Assembly: GCF_947498095.1 (NCBI RefSeq)
Contig: NZ_CANMJE010000002.1
Coordinates: 496,001 to 560,000 of the forward strand
Direction: 5' to 3'
Length of the DNA: 64,000 nt
DNA from: an uncultured Shimia sp.
GTDB lineage: Bacteria; Pseudomonadota; Alphaproteobacteria; Rhodobacterales; Rhodobacteraceae
Each line of letters begins with the position of its first letter. Position 1 is the first letter of the stretch. The position numbers and the translations under genes are program-made. Of the stretch, positions 40,938-51,495 are shown one piece after another. The notes under the pieces were generated by a model. That model was not told the origin of the DNA, did no database searches, and saw nothing but the letters and a program-made list of their open reading frames with translations.

Positions 40938-41408
40938 CTAGGCGGATGCGGCACTGAGAAGAAGCTTCAATGCGTGATTCCGTGCGGCCTCGCGCACCTT
41001 GTCACGCCCCGGCGCGCCGAACTCGACGGTTTCGACCTCGCAGCTGTTGCGTGTCGCGATCCCGAAGCACACGCGCCCCTCGGGTTTGAACTCGGACCCA
41101 CCGGGTCCGGCAATGCCCGTAACGGACACGGCGAGGTCAGCATCACTGTTGACCAGCGCGCCAAGCGCCATCTCGCGGGCCACTTCTTCGGAAACGGCAC
41201 CTACGGCGGCCAAGGTTGCCTCACGCACGCCCAACATCTCGGTTTTGGCGGTATTCGTGTAGGTGACAAAGCCACGGTCCACCACGGCAGACGATCCGGC
41301 GACGTCCGTGAGCGCAGCCATGACCATGCCGCCTGTGCAGCTTTCAGCAGCCGTCACGCGCAAGCCCTTGGCCTCACAAGCGGTTAGAACGTCGCGCGCA
41401 AGGCTCAT
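40938..41408 (-). CDS. CinA C-terminal (PncC-type) amidohydrolase
   Basis: The 156-residue protein is the stand-alone CinA C-terminal domain, NMN deamidase (PncC). The motif AAESCTGGMV near residue 21 and SVTGIAGPGGSEFKPEGRV near residue 96 are typical. It recycles NMN to nicotinate mononucleotide. The start at 41408 overlaps the pgpA stop by 4 bases. Confidence 0.9.
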   Translation of the reverse strand: MSLARDVLTACEAKGLRVTAAESCTGGMVMAALTDVAGSSAVVDRGFVTYTNTAKTEMLGVREATLAAVGAVSEEVAREMALGALVNSDADLAVSVTGIAGPGGSEFKPEGRVCFGIATRNSCEVETVEFGAPGRDKVREAARNHALKLLLSAASA

Positions 41409-41896
41409 ACACCAAAGACTCCGTGCCACAGAAAGGCCAATAACCCGGTACAGATCGCCGCCATGATGCCCGCGATGACATCGTCCAGCATCACACCCAG
41501 CGCGTCGCCACGCCGATCAGCCCAGCCAACAAGCCATGGCTTGGTGATGTCGAAATAGCGAAACAAGGCAAAGCCGGCGATCCACCCGGGATAGAGTTTG
41601 AGCGGATCCAATCCTGCATGCCAGGCGCCGTAGCTGACCAGCAACAGGGCAATCCACTGGCCCGCAACCTCGTCTATGACAATCTCGCTGGGGTCGTGAT
41701 CTTCAGCGCCACGCGTTGCTTCGGCGGTGGCCCACCACCCGATTAAAAAGACCAGTACCGTGGCAATGGCAAGCAAGGGAAAGCCGCCGATGTAATGCAA
41801 CGCCAGCGCCATCAAAACGCCGACACCTGAACCCCAGGTACCGGGGGCAGGGCGGATATGGCCAACACCAAAGACGGTTGCGATCAGTTTGCTCAT
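41405..41896 (-). CDS. pgpA: PgpA, phosphatidylglycerophosphatase A
   Basis: The 163-residue membrane enzyme removes phosphate from phosphatidylglycerophosphate. The family motif is RPAPGTWGS near residue 15; the [11 protein letters not shown] and RYFDITKPW segments and [10 protein letters not shown] near the end are all present. Four membrane segments. ATGA overlaps link it to ispDF upstream and cinA downstream. Confidence 0.92.
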   Translation of the reverse strand: MSKLIATVFGVGHIRPAPGTWGSGVGVLMALALHYIGGFPLLAIATVLVFLIGWWATAEATRGAEDHDPSEIVIDEVAGQWIALLLVSYGAWHAGLDPLKLYPGWIAGFALFRYFDITKPWLVGWADRRGDALGVMLDDVIAGIMAAICTGLLAFLWHGVFGV

Positions 41897-43035
41897 GTTT
41901 TCACCAATGTCGCGGTGGCAATCGCCGCAATCCCTTCTTCGCGGCCCGTAAAGCCCAGCCGCTCGCTTGTGGTTGCCTTGACCGAGACCTGATCCGGTCG
42001 CAGACCCATGACGTCTGCCATGCGCGCCATCATCGCAGCGGCATGCGGTCCGATCTTGGGCTGTTCGCAGATCAATGTGCAGTCGATGTTAGAGATGGCA
42101 TAGCCCTTATCCGACGCCAACTGAACCGCGTGGCGCAGGAAGATCGCGCTGTCGGCATCTTTCCACTGCATCTCGGACGGGGGGAAGTGCCGACCGATGT
42201 CACCTTCGGCCAGGGCGCCATAAATCGCATCTGTCACCGCGTGCATGCCAACATCCGCATCCGAATGGCCCTTGAGTGCACGCGTATGCGGAACCTGAAC
42301 GCCGCACAGCGTCACGTGATCTCCATCCGTAAAGGCGTGCACGTCAAAGCCGTTGCCTAGCCGTATATCCATAGTTCCTCGCAAAATGCGTTGCATCCGG
42401 GCGAAATCGCCGGGCGTTGTGATTTTGAAGTTGGCCTCATCACCGGATACGATGCTGACCTGCAGACCCGCTGCACGCGCCACTTCAACATCGTCGGCCG
42501 GCATGCCGGTATAGGCCGCATGTGCGGCGCGTATCTCATTGAAATGAAAGCCTTGTGGCGTTTGGGCGCGAAACAGGCCCGTGCGGTCTTGGGTGCCGGT
42601 CACGTGGTCATTCTCACCATGCCAAAGCGCGTCAGTGACGCCTAAAGCCGGGGCTGCTCCGGGCGTAGTGTCCAGCGCTGTGATTACATCGGAGATGATT
42701 GCAGACGTGACGCCCGCGCGGGCCATATCGTGAATCAGAACGTGGGTGATGCCACGGCCTTCTAGCGCCTCAAGCCCGGCGCGCACTGACGCATCTCGTG
42801 TCGCGCCGCCATGCACGTAAGGCACGTCTAGAGAGAGTGCCTCAGCCTCATCATCGGCGTGGGTGACGGCAAGAATCTCATCCACCTGAGGGTGGTCCTC
42901 AAAAGCTTGAATGGTCCAATCCGCAACACGTCGCCCCGTCAAAAGGCGCCATTGTTTCGGCGCACCCGAGCCAGCGCGCGTTCCCCTGCCTGCGGCCACA
43001 AGCAGCGCGGCGATTTTTCTGGGCGTTTCAGTCAT
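41893..43035 (-). CDS. ispDF: IspDF, bifunctional MEP-pathway enzyme
   Basis: The 380-residue protein fuses IspD (cytidylyltransferase, residues 1-220) and IspF (2C-methyl-D-erythritol 2,4-cyclodiphosphate synthase, 225-380). IspD marks are [19 protein letters not shown] and [12 protein letters not shown]; here the HD-aRP motif reads HDMARAG. IspF marks are GNGFDVHAF and [17 protein letters not shown] with metal-binding D and H. The fusion is typical of alphaproteobacteria. Confidence 0.94.
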   Translation of the reverse strand: MTETPRKIAALLVAAGRGTRAGSGAPKQWRLLTGRRVADWTIQAFEDHPQVDEILAVTHADDEAEALSLDVPYVHGGATRDASVRAGLEALEGRGITHVLIHDMARAGVTSAIISDVITALDTTPGAAPALGVTDALWHGENDHVTGTQDRTGLFRAQTPQGFHFNEIRAAHAAYTGMPADDVEVARAAGLQVSIVSGDEANFKITTPGDFARMQRILRGTMDIRLGNGFDVHAFTDGDHVTLCGVQVPHTRALKGHSDADVGMHAVTDAIYGALAEGDIGRHFPPSEMQWKDADSAIFLRHAVQLASDKGYAISNIDCTLICEQPKIGPHAAAMMARMADVMGLRPDQVSVKATTSERLGFTGREEGIAAIATATLVKT

Positions 43036-43194
43036 GGGGTCTATCTAAATCCTGCGTGTCTGAGAGGCAATCGACCCTTGGTAATTGATTAAAAATTAGG
43101 CAATGGTGGAAATTTGCCACAAAATGGGGCGAGTATTCATTGAGGCTCGTCTGGTTTCCGGCTAGCACAGGGGCATTGCACAAGGATTGAGCAG

Positions 43195-44196
43195 GTGACC
43201 TTGAGTCTTGCGAACATAGAATTGGACCTGCCGGTCCTTCTGGCCCCGTTGGCCGGAATCACTGACTTGCCGTTCCGCGAGTTGGTTTCGTCCTTTGGGG
43301 CGGGTCTGGTGGTGTCGGAAATGGTCGCCAGTCAGGAAATGGTGCAGTCAAAGCCCGGTGTGCGCGAGCGTGCCGAACTGGGATATGACAAGGCCAACAC
43401 CTCGGTGCAGATTGCCGGGCGCGAGGCTTATTGGATGGCCGAAGCCGCCCGCCAGATCGAAGCCAACGGCGCGCGGCTCATTGATATCAACATGGGGTGC
43501 CCTGCGAAAAAGGTGACCTCAAGCTCTGGCGCAGGGGCCTCAGGCTCAGCTCTGATGAAAGATCTCGACCACGCGATAAGCCTGATTGAGGCGGTGGTGC
43601 AGGCGATCTCAATCCCGGTCACTCTGAAAACCCGACTTGGCTGGGACGATCACATGCGCAATGCAGCCGAACTCGCACGTCGGGCCGAACTGGCGGGCGT
43701 CCAGATGGTGACCATTCATGGCCGCACCCGCTGTCAGTTTTACAAAGGCACCGCCGATTGGTCTGCAATTCGCGAGGTCAAAGAGGCTGTTTCAGTGCCT
43801 GTGATTGCCAATGGCGACATTCTGGGCGTCGACACGGCGCGCAAAGCTTTGGCGCAATCGGGTTCGGACGGGGTCATGATCGGACGCGGTGCTCAAGGCC
43901 GCCCGTGGTTGCTGGCTGACGTGGCGCATCAGGTTTTTGGCACGCAAGCCCCTGACATTCCAATTGGAAATCACTTCGTGGACATGGTTTCAGGCCACTA
44001 CGAAGCGATGTTGAGCTTCTACGGAGTAGACCTTGGTAGCCGCGTCGCGCGGAAACATTTGGGATGGTACATGGATGATGCGCGAACCCCGAAAGAGTTG
44101 CGTCGAAGGGTTCAGACGTCGCGCTCACCCAAGGAGGTTCTGGCCCTTTTGCCCGATGCACTGTTCGGTGATGACGACCGAAAGGATGCCGCATGA
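43195..44196 (+). CDS. dusB: DusB/NifR3, tRNA-dihydrouridine synthase
   Basis: The 333-residue flavoprotein reduces uridine in tRNA. The [18 protein letters not shown] segment near residue 97 has the catalytic cysteine (C101-type), and [11 protein letters not shown] and [13 protein letters not shown] follow. The start is GTG at 43195. In Rhodobacter capsulatus this gene (nifR3) is the first of the nifR3-ntrB-ntrC operon, as here; ATGA overlaps ntrB. Confidence 0.94.
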   Translation: MTLSLANIELDLPVLLAPLAGITDLPFRELVSSFGAGLVVSEMVASQEMVQSKPGVRERAELGYDKANTSVQIAGREAYWMAEAARQIEANGARLIDINMGCPAKKVTSSSGAGASGSALMKDLDHAISLIEAVVQAISIPVTLKTRLGWDDHMRNAAELARRAELAGVQMVTIHGRTRCQFYKGTADWSAIREVKEAVSVPVIANGDILGVDTARKALAQSGSDGVMIGRGAQGRPWLLADVAHQVFGTQAPDIPIGNHFVDMVSGHYEAMLSFYGVDLGSRVARKHLGWYMDDARTPKELRRRVQTSRSPKEVLALLPDALFGDDDRKDAA

Positions 44197-45278
44197 GTGA
44201 CGCCCCAGCCATTTGGAACTCACTGCCAGTCCCGGCGGTGCTGGTTGATGAGAACGATCTGATTGCCGAAATCAATCCAGCGGCAGAAAGCTTTCTCAAC
44301 GCCTCAGCCAAATCTATGCGTGGAGTTCCGGTCTGGGACAAGATCACCGTAGATGCACCGTTGGAAGAGGCCTTGGAACGCGCCCGCGACCACGGCACCC
44401 CGATCTTTGTCAATGACGCAGATATCGGCACAGGAGAAGGGCCGCCCGTACAGGGCAATTTGCAGATTGCCCCGGTGTCTGGCGAAGCAGGGCATATGTT
44501 GATCCTGATCACCTCGCGCGAATTGGCCGGGCGTCTGACGCGCTCACAAGGGGTGAAGTCATCTGCCAAATCGGCCATCGGCATGGCAGAGATGCTGGCC
44601 CACGAGATCAAGAATCCGCTGGCGGGGATCACTGGCGCGGCGCAGCTTTTGTCGATGAACCTTTCGCCGGAAGACCTTGAACTGACGGATCTGATTGTTG
44701 AAGAAAGCCGGCGCATCGTAAAACTGCTGGAACAGGTTGAGCAGTTCGGCAATCTGTCGCCACCGCAAAAACAGGCGGTGAACATCCACGACGTGCTGGA
44801 TCGCGCGCGGCGTTCGGCCGTTGTCGGGTTTGGCGCGCATATGACCATCGTCGAAGAATACGACCCCTCGCTACCCTTGGCGCAAGGCGATGCGGATCAA
44901 CTGCTGCAGGTGATCTTGAACCTGTTGAAGAACGCATCGGAAGCCGCTGGGGATAAAGGGTTAATTAGGCTTAAAACCTACTACGAACACTCGTTTCGCC
45001 TGCGCCGATCGGATGGCAGTGGGCAGGCCTTGCCCTTGCAGATCGAGGTGATCGATGACGGTCCCGGCTTGCCACAGGACATCAGGGGCGACGTGTTCGA
45101 CCCGTTTGTGTCCGGTCGTGAGAACGGCACCGGATTAGGCCTGGCTTTGGTCAGCAAAATTATCTCGGATCATGACGGGTTGATTACGGTGGATTCCGCG
45201 CCCGGCCGCACCGTGTTCCGCATTTCCCTACCACGTCTGCCTCGCGAGGCAGAACTTCCCACGAAGGAGAGCCTCTGA
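44193..45278 (+). CDS. ntrB: NtrB, nitrogen-regulation histidine kinase
   Basis: The 361-residue kinase has an N-terminal PAS domain, then H-box [12 protein letters not shown] with His137, N-box [13 protein letters not shown], and a C-terminal ATPase with DDGPGLP and [10 protein letters not shown]. It has no membrane segment, as expected for a PII-controlled NtrB. It overlaps dusB by 4 bases and ntrC by one. Confidence 0.94.
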   Translation: MSDAPAIWNSLPVPAVLVDENDLIAEINPAAESFLNASAKSMRGVPVWDKITVDAPLEEALERARDHGTPIFVNDADIGTGEGPPVQGNLQIAPVSGEAGHMLILITSRELAGRLTRSQGVKSSAKSAIGMAEMLAHEIKNPLAGITGAAQLLSMNLSPEDLELTDLIVEESRRIVKLLEQVEQFGNLSPPQKQAVNIHDVLDRARRSAVVGFGAHMTIVEEYDPSLPLAQGDADQLLQVILNLLKNASEAAGDKGLIRLKTYYEHSFRLRRSDGSGQALPLQIEVIDDGPGLPQDIRGDVFDPFVSGRENGTGLGLALVSKIISDHDGLITVDSAPGRTVFRISLPRLPREAELPTKESL

Positions 45279-46642
45279 TGGATGGCACCGTTCTTGTTGC
45301 GGATGATGACCGCACGATCCGCACAGTTTTAACGCAGGCGCTGACGCGCGCCGGCTGCAAGGTGCATGCCACATCATCCCTGACAACGCTGATGCGATGG
45401 GTGAACGAGGGAAAAGGCGATGTGGTGATCACCGACGTGATGATGCCGGATGGCAATGGTTTGGAAATGTTGCCCAAGATCTCCGAGGACCGCCCGGGAC
45501 TGCCGGTGATCGTGATTTCGGCACAAAACACCATCATGACCGCCATTCAAGCGGCCGAGGCCGAAGCCTATGACTACCTGCCGAAACCCTTTGACCTGCC
45601 CGACTTGATGAAACGCACGTCCAAGGCGCTCGAGGTTAAACGGCGTGTACCCACGACGCCACAGGCGGATGGGGATCGTCCGGACGAGTTGCCTTTGGTT
45701 GGGCGCACGCCGGTCATGCAGGCGCTTTACCGGCTGGTTGCCCGGGTGATGAATACCGACTTGCCCGTGTTGATCTCTGGTGAAAGTGGCACAGGTAAGT
45801 CATTGATCTCCAAAGAGATTCATGATTTTTCAGACCGCCGCACGCTGCCGTTTGTCGTGGTGACTGCTTCGGATTTGACCGATATCGAAGGACCTGCTCG
45901 TGTGCTGGCCAAGGCCAAGGGCGGCACCATCCTGTTCGACGAAATCGGTGACATCGACGACGAGGTGCAAGCGCGCATTGTTCGTATGATCGATGGCCCC
46001 GGTGAACATGCCCCTCGGTTTATTGCGACCAGCCAGAGCAATCTGGCGGACGCGATGGACAAAGGAACTGTGCGGCAAGATCTGTTCTACCGTTTGAATG
46101 GCGCTACGATCCATGTGCCGTCTTTACGTGAGCGGGTTGATGATATTCCGCTTTTAGTCGCACATTTCTTGTCTCGTTCAGAACGAGACGGGGCGCCGAT
46201 GCGTGTCTTTTCTTCAGAAGCCATTGAGCTGTTCCGTGCCTATAGTTGGCCTGGCAACGTGCGGCAGTTGGAAAACGCAGTGAAACGTCTGGTGCTGACC
46301 GCGCGCGCCGAAGAGGTTTCGCTGCCCGAAGCCGAAGGTGTTTTGGGCTCGCAGCCACAAGCTGGGCCGCTCTTGGGGGGAGAGGATACCGAGAAACTGT
46401 CCGCTTCGGTGGCGCGCCATTTGCGTCGGTATTTTGATCTGCATGGCAATATGCTGCCGCCTGCCGGTCTGTATCAGCGTATTCTGCGCGAGATTGAGAT
46501 GCCGTTGATTGAAATTGCACTGGATGCCACCGGAGGAAATCAGGCTAAATGTGCCGATCTTCTGGGCATCAACCGCAATACTTTGCGCAAAAAGATCACC
46601 GATCTGGATATTCACGTGACACGGCGCCGCAAGTTGATGTAA
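45278..46642 (+). CDS. ntrC: NtrC, response regulator lacking GAFTGA
   Basis: The 454-residue protein has receiver (D53, K103), AAA+ and Fis-type HTH domains. Walker A is SGESGTGKS near 168 and Walker [12 protein letters not shown] near 216. The GAFTGA loop that contacts sigma-54 is missing: between residues 196 and 215 it reads [20 protein letters not shown]. Rhodobacter capsulatus NtrC has the same loss and activates sigma-70 promoters. The HTH ([19 protein letters not shown]) is intact. Confidence 0.94.
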   Translation: MDGTVLVADDDRTIRTVLTQALTRAGCKVHATSSLTTLMRWVNEGKGDVVITDVMMPDGNGLEMLPKISEDRPGLPVIVISAQNTIMTAIQAAEAEAYDYLPKPFDLPDLMKRTSKALEVKRRVPTTPQADGDRPDELPLVGRTPVMQALYRLVARVMNTDLPVLISGESGTGKSLISKEIHDFSDRRTLPFVVVTASDLTDIEGPARVLAKAKGGTILFDEIGDIDDEVQARIVRMIDGPGEHAPRFIATSQSNLADAMDKGTVRQDLFYRLNGATIHVPSLRERVDDIPLLVAHFLSRSERDGAPMRVFSSEAIELFRAYSWPGNVRQLENAVKRLVLTARAEEVSLPEAEGVLGSQPQAGPLLGGEDTEKLSASVARHLRRYFDLHGNMLPPAGLYQRILREIEMPLIEIALDATGGNQAKCADLLGINRNTLRKKITDLDIHVTRRRKLM

Positions 46643-46746
46643 AACTGCCACATAGCGTGGCCGATTTGCCTCAGTGAGGCAGGATAAGGCCCGAAAAACA
46701 TTGGCGGTGCGTTCTTTCGAGGGCGCGAATCGATTGAGGAAGTCGG

Positions 46747-48990
46747 GTGAACACCCTGGCAAAAACCAGTCATTGGACCCGTTTGCGCAGACTGCGCAGA
46801 CAGCGGCGTGTGCAAAATATTGCCACCTGGACGTTGGTCGCGTTGGGGCCCGTTTTGGTGCTTGCGACGTTCCTTGTTCTGGGGCCGATGAACCAAGGGC
46901 CGTCTTCGTCGTCATTGCGGCTTATTCTGCTGATCGACTTTGTTTACGTGATGGCTGTCGCTGCCCTTGTGGCGCAAAAGGTCGTGCGCATCGTGGCATC
47001 ACGCCGGTCGCATTCTGCAGGGTCACGGTTGCACATGCGCCTGACCGGGGCTTTCGCGATTCTGGCACTCTTGCCGACAGTAACGGTCGCGATTTTTGCT
47101 GTGCTGACTGTGAATACTGGCCTTGAGGGGTGGTTTTCAGACCGGGTTAGCCTGGCCGTTGGCAACTCGGTCTCTGCGGCCGAGGCATATGAAGAAGAGC
47201 ATGTTCGCGACCTCCAGACCGATGCCGACGCGTTGGCCCAGTTTTTGGACGGCAACCGGCGACAGACGTTCTTTCTGGATGACGGCGATCTCCGCGTGCT
47301 TTTGGCGGCTGGACAGGGACAAATTCAACGCGGCCTGAAAGAGGCCTATGTCATTGACGGGACGGGTGAGTTGCGGGCGCGTGGCGAGCGGTCTTACCTG
47401 TTCAACTACACGCGTCCAACCGAAGACGAAATCGCACTGGCCACAGAAAGTGGACGCCATGTGATACGTGATCTCGAAGCCAATGAGCTACGAGCGTTGG
47501 TGCGCCTAGATGCCTTTGTGGACCGGTTTCTATATGTAAGCCGCGCGGTCGACGGGCAGATTTTTGCGTTGTTGGATGAGACCAAGGCCACAGCGCAACT
47601 CTATAACCAACTTGAGAGTGAGCGCGGTCGTCTGTTGTTCGAGTTCGGCCTTGTCTATCTGGGCTTTGCGGTGATCCTGATTCTGGCGGCAATCTGGATG
47701 GGGCTTTGGTTCGCAGAACGTCTTGCGCGCCCTGTCGGGCGTTTGGCCGGGGCGGCGCAGCGTGTTGGATCGGGTGATCTCGATGTGCAGGTGGTCGAAG
47801 AGGATGGTGATGATGAGATCGCCATGCTGGGCCGCTACTTCAACCAGATGACGCGTCAACTCAAAGGACAGCGCGCGACGCTCTTGGAGAACACCAGCCA
47901 GATTGAACGGCGCCGGCGATTGTTTGATTCCGTTCTGAGTTCGGTGACATCGGGCGTGGTCGGGCTGGATCCTCAGGGGCGAGTGGCCTTTGTGAACCGC
48001 TCAGCCGAACGACTGTTGGACTGGACTGAAACGCACGAAGACATGTTCATCGGTGTGGCGGTGCCAGAGTTTGGTGCGCTGTTTGAAGGTTTGTCCACCG
48101 GCACGGACGAAGTTGTTCAGAGCGAGATCAAGGTGACGCGGGCAGGGCGGTTGGAAAACCTGTTGGTGCGCATGGCCACACGCCGCGGTCAGGACGGCGC
48201 ACTTGAGGGCTATGTTGTGGCCTTTGACGACGTAACAGATCTCGTCAGCGCACAGCGTATGGCCGCGTGGGGCGACGTTGCACGCCGGATTGCCCATGAA
48301 ATCAAGAACCCTTTGACGCCAATCCAGCTGTCGGCGGAACGTATCAAGCGCAAATTTGCCTCGTGTGTGGGGGATGAGAGTGACAAGCTGGAGCAGATGA
48401 CCGAAGTGATCGTTCGTCAGACCAACGATCTACGCCGCATCGTCGATGAGTTCTCAAAATTTGCTCGTATGCCCGAGCCTGAACGCCGCACTATTGATCT
48501 GATCCCAACCCTGTCCAGCATCGTGTTGCTGCAAGAAACCGGACAGCCCAAGGTGCAGTTTAAAAAAGAGATCTGCAATGGTCCGCTTATGGCGGATCTG
48601 GATGAGACAATGATCTCTCAGGCCTTGACGAACCTGTTGAAGAACGCAGGTGAAGCTATTGAAAGCCTAGAGGAAAAGGGCGCGCCAGCCGGGCTCGTTC
48701 CAATGGTACATGTCTCCTGTACCGTAGAGGACGGGCGCGCCGTGATCCGCATCGCAGACAACGGCATTGGGTTGCCGCAGGATCGGGCACGCCTGTTTGA
48801 ACCCTATGTCACCACGCGCGAAAAGGGCACAGGCCTGGGCCTGCCGATCGTGAAGAAAATAATTGAGGAACATGGCGGTAGCCTGATCCTTGAGGACGCA
48901 CCGGTGTTTGAGGGCAATGCCCATGCCGGAGCGATGGCTGTCATTCGTTTGCCGCTGGCCGCGAGCCCTGATGCAGACGAACAAGAATAA
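46747..48990 (+). CDS. ntrY: NtrY, membrane histidine kinase
   Basis: The 747-residue kinase has an N-terminal membrane domain (segments near 28-50, 57-78, 98-120), an extracytoplasmic loop, a fourth segment near 300, then HAMP, PAS and kinase domains. The H-box [15 protein letters not shown] holds His517, and LLKNAGEAIE and GTGLGLPIVKK form the ATPase. The start is GTG at 46747 with GAGGAAG upstream. Partner of NtrX, 16 bases downstream. Confidence 0.93.
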   Translation: MNTLAKTSHWTRLRRLRRQRRVQNIATWTLVALGPVLVLATFLVLGPMNQGPSSSSLRLILLIDFVYVMAVAALVAQKVVRIVASRRSHSAGSRLHMRLTGAFAILALLPTVTVAIFAVLTVNTGLEGWFSDRVSLAVGNSVSAAEAYEEEHVRDLQTDADALAQFLDGNRRQTFFLDDGDLRVLLAAGQGQIQRGLKEAYVIDGTGELRARGERSYLFNYTRPTEDEIALATESGRHVIRDLEANELRALVRLDAFVDRFLYVSRAVDGQIFALLDETKATAQLYNQLESERGRLLFEFGLVYLGFAVILILAAIWMGLWFAERLARPVGRLAGAAQRVGSGDLDVQVVEEDGDDEIAMLGRYFNQMTRQLKGQRATLLENTSQIERRRRLFDSVLSSVTSGVVGLDPQGRVAFVNRSAERLLDWTETHEDMFIGVAVPEFGALFEGLSTGTDEVVQSEIKVTRAGRLENLLVRMATRRGQDGALEGYVVAFDDVTDLVSAQRMAAWGDVARRIAHEIKNPLTPIQLSAERIKRKFASCVGDESDKLEQMTEVIVRQTNDLRRIVDEFSKFARMPEPERRTIDLIPTLSSIVLLQETGQPKVQFKKEICNGPLMADLDETMISQALTNLLKNAGEAIESLEEKGAPAGLVPMVHVSCTVEDGRAVIRIADNGIGLPQDRARLFEPYVTTREKGTGLGLPIVKKIIEEHGGSLILEDAPVFEGNAHAGAMAVIRLPLAASPDADEQE

Positions 48991-49006
48991 GAACTGAGGT
49001 GTTGAG

Positions 49007-50434
49007 ATGAGCGATATTCTGATTGTCGATGATGAACGGGACATCCGAGAACTGATTTCGGACATCCTAGAGGATGAGGGCTATTCCACGCGACTGGCGG
49101 GCAATTCCGATCAGGCCATGCACGAGGTCACGTCGGAACAGCCTTCGCTGATGATCCTCGATATCTGGCTGAAAGACAGCAACATGGACGGGATCGATAT
49201 CCTGAAAGTGGTCAAACGCGACTATCCGGATGTGCCGGTGGTGATTATTTCGGGGCACGGGAATATCGAAATCGCAGTCGCTGCGATCAAGCAAGGGGCG
49301 TACGACTTTATCGAAAAGCCCTTTAACATCGACCAGTTGCTGGTGGTCATTCGCCGCGCGATGGAGACGTCCCGCCTGCGCCGCGAAAATCTTGAACTCA
49401 AACGTCAGGACACGCGCCCGACTGAGATGATAGGCGAAAGCTCGGCTTTCCGCACGATGATCAGCCAGTTGGACAAAGTGACCAAATCCAATGGCCGCGT
49501 GATGCTGACAGGACCGGCGGGTGTCGGAAAAGAAGTGGCCGCGCGCTACATCCACGCCAAGTCAAACCGGGCGTCGGCGCCCTTTGTCACGGTGAGCTGC
49601 GCCGGGATGGAGCCGGACCGGGTTGAAGAGTTGTTGTTTGGGCGTGAGAGCGGTGAGCGCGGTGTCGAGCCGGGACTGCTGGAACAGGCCAATGGTGGTG
49701 TGATCTATTTTGACGAGGTCGCGGACATGCCGATGGCTACGCAATCCAAAATCCTGCGTGTTCTGGTGGATCAACAATTTCAAAGGGTTGGGGGCAGCGA
49801 CAAGGTGCGCGTCGACCTACGGGTTGTCTCTTCGACCACGCGCAACCTTGAGGCCGAAATTGAGGCCGAAACTTTCCGTCAGGAGCTTTTCCACCGACTG
49901 AACGTCGTGCCAATTCCGGTACCCTCTCTGGAGGAGCGCCGCGAAGATATTCCTGTCCTCGCGTCGCATTTCATCGAGATGTTTAACGCCAGCCAGGGCT
50001 TGCCATTGCGAGAGATGTCGGAAGAGGCAGAGGCATTGATGCAGACCATGCTGTGGCCGGGCAATGTTCGCCAGCTGAAGAACCTGATTGAGCGCGTGTT
50101 GATCCTGGGCGACGGTAGCGGCCCGATTGAAGCACGAGAGCTGCCCGGTGACACCGAGGGCGACGCCGAAGAGGGGCGTGTGGTGCTGTCTGGTGCCTTG
50201 GCGACCTTGCCTTTGCGCGAGGCCCGCGAAGCATTCGAGCGTGAGTACTTGCTGACCCAAATCAATCGCTTTGGTGGCAATATCAGCCGCACGGCCAATT
50301 TTGTCGGCATGGAGCGCTCGGCGCTACACCGTAAACTGAAATCGCTGGGTGTGGTGACGTCGAACAAGTCCGGTGCGCGTGTCGCCCACGTCGAAGGTGG
50401 GGACGAGGCGGACGCCGAAGCTGAAGCCAGTTAA
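49007..50434 (+). CDS. ntrX: NtrX, response regulator lacking GAFTGA
   Basis: The 475-residue protein has receiver (D52), AAA+ and Fis-type HTH domains. Walker A is TGPAGVGK at 168-175, Walker B GGVIYFDEVAD near 230. The GAFTGA loop is replaced by LFGRESGERGVEPG (residues 210-223), so it probably does not act with sigma-54. The HTH ends in SGARVAH and an acidic, Glu/Ala-rich tail. Confidence 0.93.
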   Translation: MSDILIVDDERDIRELISDILEDEGYSTRLAGNSDQAMHEVTSEQPSLMILDIWLKDSNMDGIDILKVVKRDYPDVPVVIISGHGNIEIAVAAIKQGAYDFIEKPFNIDQLLVVIRRAMETSRLRRENLELKRQDTRPTEMIGESSAFRTMISQLDKVTKSNGRVMLTGPAGVGKEVAARYIHAKSNRASAPFVTVSCAGMEPDRVEELLFGRESGERGVEPGLLEQANGGVIYFDEVADMPMATQSKILRVLVDQQFQRVGGSDKVRVDLRVVSSTTRNLEAEIEAETFRQELFHRLNVVPIPVPSLEERREDIPVLASHFIEMFNASQGLPLREMSEEAEALMQTMLWPGNVRQLKNLIERVLILGDGSGPIEARELPGDTEGDAEEGRVVLSGALATLPLREAREAFEREYLLTQINRFGGNISRTANFVGMERSALHRKLKSLGVVTSNKSGARVAHVEGGDEADAEAEAS

Positions 50435-50441
50435 TACAGGC

Positions 50442-50879
50442 CTAGCTCGCGGGTTGGTTCAGGTCGATCAGTACGCGGCCGCCACCGTCCTGTTTAACGG
50501 CGCAAATCGATGGCCCGATGGGCGGTGAGGTGGTTAGCGGCTTGTAGCCGCGCCCGGCGATCTGTTCTTCCTTACAGTAAGGAATGGACACGCGTTCGTA
50601 GCCTTGTTGTTCCATGCATTGACGTTGCACGCTGAAACGACGGCCTTCGTTTGCATCGTACGTCTCATAGTACCCTCCGACGACCCTACCATTTGCGCCA
50701 AAGATGGGAATCCAATCGCGGACGATAATCACCGGAACGGTGTTGGCGGCAAATGTATTGCATTGAGCGCGAGTTACGTTGGTTTCTTGTGTTGTTGCGC
50801 CGACTTTGTACATTGGCGTGTATTCCAAACAGCCCGTCAGCATTGCCGAGATAGCCAAGATCGAAAGGGGTCGTTTCAT
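50442..50879 (-). CDS. Lipoprotein, paralogue of the next gene
   Basis: The 145-residue protein has a lipobox MLTGC with Cys17. The C-terminal half (CMEQQGYERVSIPYCKEEQ, then TTSPPIGPSICAV and GGGRVLIDLNQP) is shared with the neighbour at 50896-51363, so the two are tandem paralogues. Cysteines are conserved in both, suggesting disulfides. Function unknown. Confidence 0.8.
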   Translation of the reverse strand: MKRPLSILAISAMLTGCLEYTPMYKVGATTQETNVTRAQCNTFAANTVPVIIVRDWIPIFGANGRVVGGYYETYDANEGRRFSVQRQCMEQQGYERVSIPYCKEEQIAGRGYKPLTTSPPIGPSICAVKQDGGGRVLIDLNQPAS

Positions 50880-50895
50880 AAAGATGATCCTTGGC

Positions 50896-51363
50896 TTACA
50901 AAGGTTTCGAAAGGTCGATCAGCGTCCAGCCACCACCTTCGAGTGTCACAGCGCAAATACTTGGTGAGGGTTGCGGAGAACGCGTGATTGGCGCGAAAGA
51001 GCCGCTTGCCAGTTGCTCACTCGTACAGCGTGGGAATGTATTAGGCTCATAGCCCTTGATCCGCATACACTGATTGCGATGCTGATTGCGCATCCCCGAA
51101 TTGACGTCTGACGTATGGACAATCCCGATACCGCCACCCCAGCCGCCGCCCCAGTATCCCACCGTCGCAGTGGGGTAGGTGTTGGGCCAGTTGGCAGCTG
51201 GAAACAGTTGATTTGCCTCGACATCGCATTCCGCACGGTCCCGGTTTACACGGTCGACACTTGCGCCCGGCTTAAGAAACGCTTGATAGCTATTGCTGGT
51301 ACAGCCCGTCAAAATCAGGGCAGACACCGTTAGAACACTCAGAAACCTCAGATACACCCGCAT
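50896..51363 (-). CDS. Lipoprotein, paralogue of the preceding gene
   Basis: The 155-residue protein has lipobox LILTGC with Cys21. It shares the CMRIKGYEPNTFPRCTSEQ and PSICAV-GGG-LIDL core with 50442-50879, and has an inserted Gly/Trp-rich stretch (YWGGGWGGGIGIVH) that the other lacks. Both sit on the minus strand between ntrX and trkA, breaking that run. Confidence 0.8.
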   Translation of the reverse strand: MRVYLRFLSVLTVSALILTGCTSNSYQAFLKPGASVDRVNRDRAECDVEANQLFPAANWPNTYPTATVGYWGGGWGGGIGIVHTSDVNSGMRNQHRNQCMRIKGYEPNTFPRCTSEQLASGSFAPITRSPQPSPSICAVTLEGGGWTLIDLSKPL

Positions 51364-51495
51364 GAACCACTTCCTTTAACTGTGGGAATGAAAGCGCATT
51401 GCAGGGGGTGCGGTCAATGGTTGTGTTTGACCTTGGCGGGGGGTTCTGTCATGCCTTGGGAACACCCGAAGAGGCCCAATCCAAAGAGGCATGTC

